Source: Pictodentalium vernedei (Eukaryota; Mollusca; Scaphopoda; Dentaliida; Dentaliidae). Taken from it: a stretch of 64,000 nucleotides of DNA. This document shows positions 9,840-21,973 of the stretch, piece by piece; position 1 is the stretch's first letter; each line of letters starts with the position of its first letter. The stretch spans positions 62,131,741-62,195,740 of the forward strand of contig CM062289.1 of NCBI GenBank assembly GCA_031216915.1. The letters run 5' to 3'. Made by a program: the position numbers and the translations under genes. The notes below the pieces were generated by a model, which worked only from the letters and a program-made list of their open reading frames with translations, searched no databases and had not been told where the DNA came from.

Positions 9840-11340
9840 CTCAAATTTCAGCACTTTGAGCACTCTGGCTTTAACAATGTTAAAGCACCCGGCTACAGTC
9901 GCTGCCTGAGATAGCATGTATAGCAACTAAATGTGGGCCAATATCTTTGTGCATTTCTATGGTTGCGCAGATGCAATCAGCCATTCTGCCAAAGACAGGG
10001 GATTCCATTATCAATGGTATTCCTACTTTCTTATCAAAATAAGGTTGCAACAGTAAAACGCAGACATCTGTGTCAATAGCCAGAACGGAAACACAGTTCT
10101 CCTGAGAAGCAAGCCAAATAGTCTGCTGAATGATTATATTGTCCACAACTTCCTGTGTTGTGGCAAAGTCTTCCTGTGTCTGACTACACCAACATTTATT
10201 TCAACCCGAGTTTCATCCTGTCCCGTGATAACCAGTTCTCTGTTGTTGAGTACAGCTTGGAGAAGGTCTGGTCAAGTGTGAAAATCTGATTTCTGTCTCT
10301 GAACAATATTTAGAAGTCAGAGAAGTGTGCAGAGTTCAATGGTACAACACTTGTTTAACCCATAACAGTCACCTCAAACCAGAAAGAAATCTGTCTATCT
10401 TCCCCTGATTGACATGATGCTGGCTGATCATGAAATCATTATTACAACTTTGTGAAGCAGAAGTGGTAAGTTCACAATCTGGTCAGGAATACACAGTCTT
10501 CTTGAGTAACCAGCAGTTATATAAGGTTGTGGTAAAAATCTTGTGGGGATTTCCCAATACGTTTCAGTCCTTATATTTATAAGTCTGTATATATGGGTGG
10601 GATGCATGTATTCATGAGTTTTGTTGGGGCTGTTGGGACATTGAAGGTCAACTCTGGATAAGCCAAGATTCTGGAGTGTGTGTTTGGTAGCAGAAAATCA
10701 GATTTACTTGCTCCATACTTTGTAATTGCAGTAAAAGTGGATAGAAAGAGATGGCTTCTGCCTTTTGGAGTGGTAGCAGGCATTTCTGATCACTTCAGGC
10801 CATTACAACATACCACAGGTGAAATCATAATGAATCAGTTTATCAATCTCAGCTTTGCATATTCTGGGATGGCTTCAGACCCTGAATTAGTTTTGGTGTC
10901 TGGCTGAGCAATTACGACTGCTGGGGAATGAGTTCTAACCTTCTCATTATGAGAGGATATGTCTGTCTCAAAATTGTCAGCAATGACTTGTATCAGCAAA
11001 GTTGGAAATCAGGTTATTTTCAGCACACTTTGATGCCATAAACACTTCTGATTTTTTTAAAAACTAAGCAGTTCATCATACCAAAATCATGCATTATTTT
11101 TACTAAATCTTTAGAACAAGTCATACCAAAATCATGCATTATTTTCACTAAATCTTTAGAACAAGTCATACTAAAATCATGCATTATTGTCACTAAATCT
11201 TTAGAGTCTCCCAATGTGGCAACAAGTCCAACCTGTAGCTGTGTGGGAATCCCACCATGACAGATGTTAAGATTTGTGATTAACTGATAAGGATTTGCGA
11301 CCGTCATCTGCTTGCCGATTAGATAAGCAAACAATCGGCT
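9840..11340 (-). pseudogene. Relict of a repeat-borne protein family ('DTDV' and 'SGSD' motifs)
   Basis: Reading the minus strand from 11,334 down gives broken open frames. The first is an N-terminal piece with a segment repeated three times ('SKDLVKIMHDFGMTC'-like). Next is a middle piece near 10,783-10,577. The last piece (10,146-9,880) has 'VLAIDTDVCVLLL' and 'HLVAIHAISGSDC'. I recognise this motif order from multi-copy proteins of unknown function in marine invertebrate genomes. The DTDV motif recalls a PIN-like acidic core, which is inference only. Frameshifts and stops separate the pieces, so it is almost certainly dead. A spliced host gene is less likely given the internal damage. Confidence 0.45.
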
Positions 11341-11546
11341 GATTGCGAGTGCCGATGTCAGTCACAACCAAAAGGAGTAGTATACTCAAGAATGCATAGA
11401 ACAGGGTTAATTACAAGTACAGTCAGGTTCGTTGACCTCAAGAGTATGTCACTGTGCATATTAACATAAAAAACGACATCATCGAAAAGAAGTTAACAGC
11501 GCAGCATCCTTGATCAATGATCAAATTGAACAAAGACGCCATCATG

Positions 11547-11760
11547 TTATCCCTTTACCTAACACGAAAAGCAGACAACACCTGCAAACAAAATTCTTAA
11601 ATAACTAAATATTTTTTTTATAAGTTTTTTGTCTCGAAAACATAGCGTATGACCCCTCATTGGAACCAGCTCTTTGAGTTCGTTCCAATGAGGGGTCATA
11701 AGCTGTTTTGATTTTTGTAAATAGCGCTGGCCAGTTTGGGCCGTTACGTTGGGTAAAGGG
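11547..11760. mobile_element. Hairpin MITE, copy D (imperfect flanks)
   Basis: It starts 'ttatccctttacctaacacg' and ends 'gttgggtaaaggg'. The core is 'cattggaaccagctctttgagttcgttccaatg', split here at its mid palindrome. The flanks are TTAT and TGGA, so the TTAA duplication has been lost. The minus-strand ORF across it is an artefact. Between this copy and 12,050 I see no feature. Confidence 0.75.
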
Positions 11761-12049
11761 TGGACTTGTTTCTGCTGATGTTGTATTTCATAGTCATCAC
11801 ATGACACGCGGTCCCTGTGTCTTGAGCACCTATCAAGGGGAAGATCAAACCAATCAATGAGATAAGATCAATCATGATTCCTGCCAATCATTGTGGCAAC
11901 TTATTAAGCTTGATACTGCTTGTATGAAATCGTGAATCAAACATAAATACAAACAATTTTGATCAAATGGTGTTCCAAGTAACCATCGACACGAACCAAT
12001 GTCCAAACACTTCTACCGATGGCTTAAAATCGGCTAATGTCAGATGCGA

Positions 12050-13213
12050 TTGCCAAACATTGGTTAATCACTACAGTAAAAACTCGAAGAATTTGAACAT
12101 GCGAATTCTGAATAATGTTCATCCACAGATGTAGCGCAAGCCAAATTGACATCATCTCTTGATGTTTATGTGCTTGTTTAGGAACTGTGGATCCCAAAGA
12201 CCCTGGCACCTCGAATCTGATGGGCTCAAACTTGCGTCCCAACCTGTTTGACTCCCATCTGTCAATATCATAAAAATCAGATCCGGCAGTTGCAGTGGTA
12301 CTCCCTGAGTTAATCACTGAATATCTGCCCAAGTCTGAATCTCATGTTTCACATGATTCGACAAGACGATGTTCGTTTCGAGCGAATGAGTCTTAACACT
12401 CCGGAGCAATTGAAGCAGACTCTGAACATCGTTCTGAAGCATTAACTTGTTGCCATACCTCTGAAGAATGTCGTCCAAGTAGGCTGACGTTACCACAGAC
12501 GAATGAGCTTGGAAACGAGTCATTACCGAGTTCATTATTCGAGTGAAGGCCCAGAGCATTAGATTCAGACCAAAGCACATTGCTCGGAACTGATAAACGA
12601 CTCCCAGGACAGTGAAGCGAAGATATTTTGTGAACGCTGGATGTACCATGATGTGAAAGTACACATCCTTCAGGTCTATGCTCGCAGCATTATCGTTCAC
12701 TCGAATGCTCGCCCTGACCAATCAGATGGTCTCCATATAAAATTTTGGAGCCATGATCAGCTTGTTTATTCAGCTCAGATTTATAACTGGATGAAATGAG
12801 CCGTCGGGTTTTGGAACCAGGAACAGGTGACTGTAGAAACCTGGAGATTCCTGGTTTTCTATGACGTCTATAGTGTTCTTGTCCAGAAAGGATTGAACTT
12901 CTGATAGAAGGGAATCTCTCTTCTGAACGTTTAACGGAAGCGGAGTCCAATGTGGACTTCGAGCTAACGGAGGTTTTTCCTTGAAGGACAGTTTTAGACC
13001 TTTGGAAATAACCCCTTGCACCCATGGGTTGTCCGTAATTGACAACCAATTGGTTAAGAATCTCGACAGCCTTCCGCCCACTGGAACGTAATAGAGGTTT
13101 AGACCATCACCTCCTGGCCCTGCGAGGCTTGCGGGAGGAGAAACCACGTCCTCCACGACCCGCACCTCGTCCAGTCGACCTTGGGGCGTCTGACCAGTTA
13201 TCTCGGCCAGCAT
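12050..13213 (-). pseudogene. DIRS reverse transcriptase/RNase H remnant (copy 0)
   Basis: It keeps the N-terminal 'LFLVPKPDGSF' and 'ASIDLKDVYFH' (catalytic Asp) motifs and the 'YLDDIL' active site near 12,470. It then jumps from 'LLQLLRS' to 'VKTHSLE', an in-frame loss of roughly 80-90 residues compared with the other copies. The RNase H region (about 12,330-12,050) is shifted to another frame, and the sequence ends within it. There are several frameshifts. The family polymerises cDNA from DIRS RNA; this copy cannot. Confidence 0.85.
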
Positions 13214-15216
13214 TACTACCCCTACCTGAGTCGCTACTCTGACGGTCTCCGGAGTAAGACGTAGAGGCTTTCTTAGATCCTCTATAGGAACTTGCCTTGG
13301 ACGTATTCGCCCCCGAAGTGCCTGCCTTACTCCTCTCTGCTGAGTCCGACTTTTTCAAAGCGGATTGAAAAGCAGAGAATCCGAAGCTTTCTTAGTAATC
13401 TGATCATAGATTATAGAAAGCTTACCGTTGAAGAGAAGCTCTCCTGAGACCGGAGCAACTGGAAGAGAGTTTTTCACCTTACTATCTACTCTTGTGGATG
13501 CAGCCAGGGCAGCATCACGTCTGACTAACTCCAGATTGCCACTGAAAGGGCGGAGTTATACGTAGAATATGCTATGGCCCTCAAAAGAACTCTAAAGGAA
13601 GTTTTAAACATCCTGGAATTCTTTTCCTCGAGATGTAATGATAACGCTCTGGTAAGGTGATCTGCGTAAGATAATGAGTCAAAGCTGATACTGTTAGACG
13701 AGATAGTCGTCACCAGCATATTAGAATAAATTGACATAGACGGCGGCAATGACAACTTCAAGTCGTCTGCCTGGTCATCTAAACACAGAGGAACTCTCGG
13801 CACGCCCTGTCCTGCCGTTTCAAATCTATTTCTATGATTGATGAAAGGCACTGTAGAGCATGAGACGATAAGAAACCGGATTTGCCAGTCTTAGAGGCTA
13901 GCTTGAATATAGCGTCATTAAGAAGTTCAAATGCCCGCGTGACATTTCTGGACTGGGTCGGAAAGTCAGGCACAATGTCCCTATTCTGGCCGAATAAATC
14001 TGTGTCCAGTGACGCTTTCAGTTTCTTATCAGGTAACGCAGCATTTTGGTCCGGAGAAACAACTTCTAAAAGGTGTTGCCGGATGAAATCTCCGGCCACC
14101 TTAAGTTGTTCGGAGAGGGAAAATTTCAGCTCCGCTGATTCTCTTTCACCATCCGACTGGACCACATGAGAATCTTGGGTGTCCCTTTCTGACTCTGCAG
14201 GGGAGCGAACCGACCCAGCTTCCTCAGACAGTTTCTTTTCTGAAAAAGTTTCTGATGGCTGCTGGGATGCTGCGATGAATTGAGCTATCTGTGATAGCAA
14301 ATCCGTCATGGAGGCCTGTGGAGCGGCGGTCTTACGTAATTTAGCCACTGGAAGCTCCTGGGACGTTAATTCCTGCATACTTCTTATATGTGAATGTCCC
14401 GACTGGAAAGGCCTCGTGTCCTTGGCTAGCGGATGGCGTGACCTGGTCGACGTGGAATCCCTGGTTGGCGAAGCAGGCTGGATATCTGCGGTCACATAGC
14501 CAAGGTGCGGTCGTGTGTGCTGACATGAGAATGAGGAAGCCAATAGACAAGCTGCGTCGGAATGCCTGTGCGACGGAGCGTCCCGAGCAGGAGGAGTGGA
14601 CATATGCTCCGACTGACGAACGTTACATACAGATGTTGTTGTAAGAGAGAGGGGGCCTCTCTCGCTCGCGGTCTGGGTAGACCTGGACGAGCTAGCTACC
14701 AGACTGACTGGCTTCCTCCATTCCATCCTCCGATCCGCTGTCGCCGGGTGTGTGTGATCCGAGATTATAGTGCTCGCAACACCCCTTCCCCTCTCCTGGA
14801 CCGCAATGGACGAACCCGGCGTCACAACCATTTTGTGAATGATTGCTTCACCAGGGGAGCTAGCGGGCGACAAAGTGACCGTCGATCCTACTATGGACCT
14901 CTTAGGCACTTGCCGCATTTCTTTGAGCACTTGCCACTAGCTCTTTATTGTGACGACGGAAGCACACTTTTGAAGACATCACGGAAACATCATCCTGTTC
15001 TTGTTCCTCTGGAAAAGAGACTGAAAAAACTAGAGTGACCCTGTGGAGAGAGGACCGGCACCTCTCACCACTCACAATATACCGTGGCACACGTCTCCAA
15101 TGTTTGTCATCCGAATTGGCACACACTGAGCAAGAATTAGTGCGAGTACACAGACTACAGCAAATACAATGAACATGAGAATCAGAGGAAGACTTCCCTG
15201 ATTTACAAATGAACAA
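13107..15216 (-). pseudogene. DIRS Gag-like protein remnant (copy 0)
   Basis: Frames at 15,216-14,902, 14,930-13,779, 13,851-13,525 and 13,358-13,107 are overlapping fragments of one protein. The N-terminus has a cysteine cluster (CxxC, CxxCxxC and CxxC pattern, one Cys pair degraded). The middle has the conserved 'QIAQFIAASQQPSETFSEK' segment that is frame-broken in the copy at 15,932. The C-terminus is Ser/Gly/Arg-rich ('GRGAGRGGRGFSSRKP'), suggesting RNA binding. At least three frame changes are visible. It overlaps the RT frame as in the other copies. Confidence 0.8.
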
Positions 15217-15931
15217 TATTCTTTCATTTTGAAAAAATATTAAACAGTCAGCATACTCACACCAACCCTTGAAAACAAAGATACATAATAATAATAATCC
15301 ATTACAAACATTTCGAAAATTAATTCAAAAGAAAAATTTTTTCAAAAAAATTTTAAGATGAGGCCAAGTTCCCAATGGGAACGATGAGCCCAAATGGATC
15401 CCAAAAAAGCCTAAGTGTGGACAAAAATTTTAAAACATGTCTAAAAATTAATGTTACACTTACGGACAATATTAATGTATCTGGCTATGAGCAGAACTAA
15501 TAGAAGACAAGGTAAGTAGTCAGAAGTAACCGTTGTCAACATAAACAAAAGTGAATAAAAACTGGAAACAAGACTCCAGGCACTGAAAATATTGCCCAAA
15601 ATCAGTAACACTATCCGATGTAAAACAGGGGCTTCCTGAGAAGAAACTGCAGTACATCGGATGGTAAATGCATGACCGAAATGCCTAACCACCCTAGGGT
15701 GAGGACGTATCCATGGGGAAAAACAGAATAAACATTCTGTTACCAAGCCAAAACTCCCAAGAAATTTCAGTAAAAAAATTACAAAAATTATGCCAAAAGC
15801 ATGGGAGAATAGCAAGGGGGGTATAAAGGAAAGGGAGAGAGGAAACTCTGAACAAACTGTGGAAATTTCATAACAAGAATGTCCAGGCCCTAGCCCCAAA
15901 ATTAGGGAACATGAAATAATTTTGCATAACA
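15217..15931 (-). other. DIRS copy 0 untranslated leader
   Basis: The stretch aligns by eye with the leaders of the other copies. Shared pieces are 'cacttacgga.aat' near 15,460, 'gccaaaagcatgggagaat' near 15,790 and 'caagaatgtc'. The 152-codon minus-strand ORF in it is not conserved in the younger copies and is probably chance. The leader ends at the insertion point of the younger DIRS. Confidence 0.65.
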
Positions 15932-15970
15932 GTTAAAAAATTTATAGTAATTTATATATTTTTTATACTT

Positions 15971-16157
15971 ACCAATGACCCAGACATAGCTGGTGCTAAC
16001 TCTTAAAAATCTAGGGCCAAACACAAATTTTGCCCCCCAATCCCCAAAATTTGCATCTAAAACCAAAAGAAATCATGTCCTGAAGGACCTCCATACTTTG
16101 CCCCTACTGCGCATGCGCAGTGTCAAGGACGTTCCGAAATTGGCGCCAATTATCATT
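15971..16157. repeat. DIRS copy 1 right ITR (element 3' side)
   Basis: This is the reverse complement of 22,864-23,050 with a few differences. It includes the palindromic 'ctgcgcatgcgcag' and 'ttggcgccaat' motifs. The outermost bases differ between ends: 'ggtaagtata' here against 'ggtacagtata' at the other end. The difference is duplicated in the internal complementary region. Confidence 0.9.
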
Positions 16158-16234
16158 CTTACAAGCAGTGCCTGGTCAGCACTATGTACTCAGCGGGGAG
16201 GTATGAGTTCCCAACTCCTGGGAGGGCCATCCCC

Positions 16235-16322
16235 GTCTGGGTCATTGGTAAGTATAAAAAATATATAAATTACTATAAATTTTTTAACATTTTTATACTG
16301 TACCAATGACCCAGACATAGCT
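16235..16322. repeat. DIRS copy 1 internal complementary region
   Basis: The stretch reads as the 3' terminus joined to the 5' terminus in inverse orientation, with the junction at 16,288/16,289 ('tttttaac' then 'atttttatactg'). This is the template feature that in the DIRS1 model joins the ends of the cDNA circle. It is seen at the same place in all copies, including the second subfamily at 61,376-61,460. Confidence 0.9.
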
Positions 16323-16926
16323 AAATAGTAAAAAGGCTGGAGGGCCTAGGACATAGAGGAAAATCCAATAAGCTCAACTATATAATATAGAGTCAACCCC
16401 TCAAGGAGAAAAGGAGTATTAGGCTTTACATGTATCTTTCTTATTTTATGTTAAATTAGAAAGATACAATACCCTTCATAATTGAGCACAATAACATTCA
16501 TGTTCTCTATTAACATCCAGTATAACCCTTTATACTAATTATTTTTAAAGTAAGCCAATAAATAAAGTTAGTCCAGAGAATTGAGACTCTTTATATTCTT
16601 TAAAAGTGTCCGAGGATTGTATATTAACGCCCGTTTGACACTTGACATATACAAATGCTTCACACCGAGCTACACTTTAAAAATAAGACATGAATGAATT
16701 TTAACATTAATATTACACTTTAAAACCATCCCGGAAACGACTCAGAAATACTGACTTCGGAGGAGGCATTCCCTTGCTTTTCACTATAAAGCAGGTGACC
16801 TAAGGGAACACCCTCCCCCCCCCCCGCCTTCCCCTTGCCCTGGGTCAAATAGCCCAGAGCGAAGAGGGCAGCCGGACAGAGTCACTGCCGGAACAGAAAG
16901 CCTTGCATAACTATAGTTGCAACTGT
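16323..16926 (-). other. DIRS copy 1 3' untranslated region with G-tract
   Basis: No ORF is conserved here. A C-run on the plus strand (16,812-16,825; G-rich in the sense strand) lies beside 'ttgccctgggtcaaatag', a position shared with the copies at 35,776 and 52,728 but with different run length. Confidence 0.7.
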
Positions 16927-18144
16927 TTAGAGGACGATATTCTGAGCAAAAGATAACGGACCTAAACAATGCAGGTCTCCAGAAATGGACTCAATATTTC
17001 TGAGATAAAAATTCGTGAATGTGGATGGCTGAGACCAATAAGCAGCCTTCATTAAATCTGTAATAGCAATACTATTAGCGTAAGCCCAAGATGTAGAAAG
17101 AGCTCTTACTTCATGAGCCGAAATCTTAAGCACAGACTGCTGAGAAGAAGATAAATTTTCATAAGCAGTACGGATAGTTAATTGAATCCATCTAGCAATA
17201 GAATGGACCGAAATGTCCTTTCTATTAGGCATCAGAGACAGAAAGAAACGTTTTCGTCCTTTTCTGATAAACTGAGATCTCTGTTTATAGATACGTAACA
17301 CTCTAACAGGACAGAGTAAAGGCCTACGCCCGTCTGAAGACGGAAGGGCCTTAATAACAATAGGTTCCGGATATTTATTAGGAGCCTGATTCTTAGCTAA
17401 AAATCACACATTAGTAGTGAAGGTGATTGTGTTCCCGACACTACGATAGTGAGAGTCAACCACCGACAGTGCATGAAGCTCACTGACTCTTCTAGCAGAA
17501 GAGAAAGCTAAGAGAAAAGCTGTCTTATAAGACAAGAATTTGAAATCTACTGTCCCAAGAGGTTCAAATGGCTTTTCCTTCAGTTTAAGAAGAACCCAAG
17601 CTAAATTCCACTTAGGAATTAACCTAAGAGTTCAGGGTCTATTTATCGAGAAGTTTCTAACTAACTTAGATAAAGAGACATTAGATCCAATTTGTAAACT
17701 ATCATGATGTGCATAGGTATCCGATAACTTAGACCTATAACCCTTAATAGTAACAGGCTGCAGTCTGATTTCGTCAAACAAGTATACTAGAAAGTTTGCA
17801 ATGTCTGGTATGGAGGGATCAAAAATATCAACAGAATGATCCCAACACCAACGACGAAAAACCTTCCACTTAGCCGCATAGTTTAGTGAAGAGGAGGTCC
17901 TCCTACAATTAGAAATCGCGTCCACTGCTCGTCCTGTAAAATGCTTGCCATGCAAGAAGGACTGTACAATGGAAAAACGTGAAGGTTGAGACCTTGCGGG
18001 TTGTGATGAAGTTGACGCGGTTTCCCCTGCGAAAGAAGATCCTCCCGTGGAGGAAGCTTTTGCGGTAGGTCCCACAACAGACACCTGAGTAGATTTATCC
18101 ACGGTCTCTGTGGAGACAGAGATGCTACCAACAGAATCTTGCAT
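16927..18144 (-). pseudogene. DIRS tyrosine recombinase (copy 1)
   Basis: The protein would integrate the circular DIRS DNA. The likely ATG is at 18,144 (MQDSVGS), inside the methyltransferase region of the preceding frame, an overlap of about 260 bases. The N-terminal SAM-like part has 'NYAAKWKVFRRWC' and 'DIANFLVYLFDE'. The catalytic part has the first Arg in 'SARRVSELHAL', the HxxR in 'SAHEVRALS' and the Tyr in 'FYLRNIES', near 16,990. A TGA stop at 17,632 and another near 17,411 break it, so it is not functional as read. The frame also stays open upstream to 19,344 over the RT region, which I take as chance. Confidence 0.85.
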
Positions 18145-20072
18145 TGAGATTGTTTTATCTTTAGCAATACTTGCTGAATTAACGGCGCTGGAGGATACGC
18201 ATATCCTATCATTCCGTCCCAAGGGATCGACAGAGCGCCTACTGCAAATGCTCTTGGATCCGGACACGGAGACACATACGTCAGCAACTGATTGTTGAGA
18301 TGTGTCGCAAATAAGTATATCATTGGCCGTTCCCATTGGTAGCAAATCTGATTGAATACTTGTTTGTTGAGAGTCCACTCCGACGGCAACAAGCGACCCT
18401 TTCATGAAAGGGAGTCTGCTAGTACGTTCAGACGACCCGGTATATGACGGACCGAAAGTAGAACTTGATGTTCTAGAGCAAACAGAAGGATTCTTTCCGT
18501 TAGATTGAACAACGGAACTGAATGAGTGCCTCCCTGATTCCGTATATACGCCACTACTGTCGTATTGTCGGATAGGATTTGGAAATGAGCATTGTGAATA
18601 ATGTCCATCCAATGACGTAACGCAAGCCAAATTGACATCATTTCCTTGATGTTTATGTGCTTGCCCAGGAATTGCGGATCCCAAAGACCCTGGCATCTCG
18701 AATCCGTTGGGATCAATGATGCACCCCAACCTGTTTGACTGGCATCTGTCATAATGGTAAAACTCGGATCCGGCAACTGCAGCGGAACTCCCTGAGTTAA
18801 CCACTGAATGTTTGCCCAAGTCTGAATCTCTCGTTTCACTTGATCTGACAAGAGAATGTCTATGTCGAGCGAATGAATTTTCACACTCCAATTCTGAGTC
18901 AAGAAAATCTGGAGAGGACGCGTGCATAACCGCCCCATCGGAATGAGATCCGCAGCGGCTCCGCACAGACTTATCAGTCTCATGAACTCCCTCGCTGTGA
19001 CTTTGTCTGAGTGCAGACAATAGCGAGCGTAACAACTGACTAATTTCGCTCTGGTTAACGGCAGACAAACGAGATTGTTGTGCGTCTCGAAGCTCATTCC
19101 CAGATGTGTGAATGACTTGGACGGCACCAGATCTGACTTCTCCTCGTTTATTATAAAACAGAGACGTTGGAGCAATAGAAGCAGATTCTGCACATCGTTC
19201 TGAAGCATTAACTCGTTGCCGTACCTCTGAAAAATGTCGTCCAGGTAGGTCGACGTTATCGCAGACGAATGAGCTCGGAAATACATCATTACCGAGTTCA
19301 TTACCCGAGTGAAAGCCCAGGGTGCTAGGTTCAATCCGAAGCACATCGCCCGGAATTGATACACCACTCCTAGGACTGCGAAGCGTAGATACTTTCTGAA
19401 TGTCGGATGTACCATGACGTGAAAGTACGCATCTTTGAGATCTATGCTTGTTGTATAATCGTTCACCCGAATACTTGCTCTGACCGATCGAATCGTCTCC
19501 ATATAAAACTTCTGAGCGACGATCAGCTTGTTTATCCAGCTCAAATCTATGACTGGACGGAACGAGCCGTCTGGTTTCGGAACCAGAAACAGATGGCTGT
19601 AGAATCCCGGTGTTTCCTGGTTTTCTACGACCTCTACCGCGTTCTTCCTTGAAAGAGACTGCACCTCTGATAACAGAGCGTCTCTTTTATGCGGATTTGA
19701 CGGAAGTTGAGTCCATTTTGGACTTCGAGTTAATGGAGGCTTTCGTTTGAAGGATATCTTTAGACCTTCCGAAATCACCCCTCTCACCCAAGGGTCGTCC
19801 GTAATCGACGCCCACTCTTGTGAAAAACTCGACAACCTTCCGCCAACCGGCACGCGATAGAGGTTGAAGCCATCACCTCCTGGACCTGCGAGGCCTGCGG
19901 GAGGAGAAACCACGTCCTCCGCGACCCGCACCTCATTCCGTCGACCTCGGGGCGTCCGACCGGTTGTCCCGGCCCGAAGGACGTCCCGCACGTGAGTTGC
20001 TGCCTTGACGGTCTCTTGAATAAGACCAAGAGGACGCACCGGAACCTCTATAGGAACCTCTCTTGGGCGCAT
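17883..20072 (-). pseudogene. DIRS RT, RNase H and Dam-like methyltransferase (copy 1)
   Basis: The ATG at 20,072 (MRPREVP) lies inside the Gag frame (overlap about 140 bases). Domains in order: RT with 'LFLVPKPDGSFRPVIDLS', 'TSIDLKDAYFH' and the active site 'YLDD' (19,236-19,247); RNase H with 'IMTDASQTGWGA' and 'LSDNTTVVAYI' ending at 'HIPGRLNVLADSLS'; then the position of the Dam-like N6-adenine methyltransferase, with 'LFATHLNNQL' and 'YAYPPAPLI' resembling a DPPF/NPPY loop. A TGA at 18,402, where the copy at 51,850 has CGA, cuts off the methyltransferase. It fits DIRS order exactly. The methyltransferase call is the least certain. Confidence 0.88.
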
Positions 20073-21973
20073 TAGACCCAGAAGTGCCTGTCTTACTCTT
20101 ATCTGCCGTGTCCGACTTCTTAGAAGCAGATTTAAACAGCAGAGAATCCGAAGCTTTCTTAGTAATTTTATCGTAAATTGCAGAAAGCTTGCCGTCGAAG
20201 AGAAGTTCTCCGGAGACCGAAGCGACTCTGAGAGAGTTCTTCACCTTACTATCCACAAGTGTGGATGTAGCTAGGGCTGCGTCACGTCTAACCAACTCCA
20301 GGTTTGCCACTGAAAGGGCGGAGTTACACGTGGAATAAGCTACTGCCCTTGAAAGAAGTCTTAAAGAGGATTGTATATCCTGGAATTCTTTCCCTTGAAG
20401 ACGCAGTGATAACGCCTTAGTAAGGTGGTCTGAGTAAGATAAAGCATCTAAACTGGCTCTGTTAGACGAAATAGTCGTCTCCAACACCGCGGTTGGAATA
20501 GGCGTAGACGACGGTAATGATAATTCTAAGTCTTCCGCCTCGTCGTCCATACACAGAGGAACTCTCGGGATACCCTGTCCTGCCGTATCGAATTTATTCC
20601 TTGCATTAATGAAAGGCAGGTTAAGAGCATTGGCGGACAAGAAACCCGCTTTTCCTGTTTTGGAAGCAAGTTTGAATATAGCGTCGTTCAATAATTCAAA
20701 TGTTCTTGTGACATTATTGGACTGAGACGGAAACTCGGGAGCGATGTCCCTGAACCGCTCAAAGAAATCAGTGTCCAATGACGCTATAATTCTCTTGTCC
20801 GGTACCGCAGCAGTCTGGCCCGACGGAACAACCTGAGGAAGAAAGCGCCGGATGAAGTCCACGGCAGCTTTATGTTGTTCCAAAAGGGATAGCTCCAAGT
20901 CATCCGTATCCCTTTCACCATCCGGTCGGACCTCATGATGCTCCCGGTCATCCGCACCCGATGCTTCGGCGGAGCGTACCGACCCAGCGCCGTCGGATAA
21001 TTCCCGATCCGACACCGTTTCTGTCGGTTGCTGGGATGCTGCGATAAGTTGTGCTATTTGAACAAGCACGTCCGACATCGAGGCCTGCGGAGGCGGTCTT
21101 TCGCTGCTTCGCCGAGGGCAGCTCCGCATGTGGTGACTCCCGCATACTCTTCCGATGCGAACGTCTGGAGTCAACCGGCCTCGTGTCCCTGGCTACCGGA
21201 TGGCATGACCTGGTCGCCGAAGAATCCCTGATCGGCGAAGCTGGTAGAATATCAGCGGTCACGTAGCCAAGGTGCGGTCGTGTGCGCTGGTGAGAGGAAG
21301 GAGCCTGAGCAGTCTCAGCGGACTGCCTATACAACGGAGCGTCCCGAGCGATGGACGTGTGCTCCGCTTGCGACACATTTTGTACCACAACATCTGGTCC
21401 CAGATGTTGTTGTACGAGAGAGGGGCCTCTCTCGCTCGCGGCCCGGCTGGACCTGGACGAGCTAGGAACCGGACTCGAAGGCTTCCTCCGATCTCTCCTA
21501 CTATCCGCCGTCACTGGGTGTGCACGTTGAATGTTTATAGTGCTCGCATCACCCAACATTTCCTCCTGGACCGCATCGGAAGAACCCGGCTGCCGAACCA
21601 TTCGGTGAATGGACGCTACACCGGGCGAGCTAGCGGATGACATTTGTCTTATCTCCATGAGCACTTTTGCCGCTAGCTCTGTATTCATTTGTGACGATGG
21701 AAGCGAACTTGCGGAAGATAACATGGAAACATCACCCTGTTCTTGTTCCTCGGAAATACAAACTGATAGAGTACAGTGACCCTGCGGAGAAAGAGCCGGC
21801 ATAGCCCTTTCTCCACTAACAACATATCGTGACACACGTTTCCAATGTTTGTCATCCCAATATTGACATATTGAACAGGGATTAGTGCGAGTACACTGAC
21901 TACAATTAATACAATGATCATGAAAGTCAGAGGAAGATTTCTTCCTATTACAATTTGAACAATATCCTTTCAT
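19933..21973 (-). pseudogene. DIRS Gag-like protein (copy 1)
   Basis: The ATG at 21,973 starts MKGYCSNC. Residues 5-45 hold a cluster of CxxC, CxxCxxC and CxxC pairs that could bind zinc. The next 250 residues are Ser/Arg-rich and low in complexity. A conserved helical segment follows ('VQIAQLIAASQQPTE', then 'DFIRRFLPQVV', 'LNDAIFKLASKTGKAGF', 'LRLLSRAVAYSTCNSALS'). The C-terminus is Ser/Gly/Arg-rich. A 2-base deletion near 21,092, judged against the other two copies, shifts the frame. Its role by position is packaging of the RNA. I know no named domain for it. Confidence 0.8.

Noticed and set aside
15441..15899. 152-codon hydrophobic ORF in the DIRS copy 0 leader, possibly a membrane protein or envelope-like ORF
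   Set aside because: The leaders of copies 1 and 2 have no matching open frame, so it is chance in decayed sequence.
17632..19344. A 570-codon minus-strand ORF overlapping the RT region in another frame
   Set aside because: Only its last third is the tyrosine recombinase. The upstream part is Ser-rich words from the alternative frame of the conserved RT. The equivalent alternative frame is also open in copy 2 (54,089-55,750), as expected from low stop density in that frame, and it has no domain of its own.
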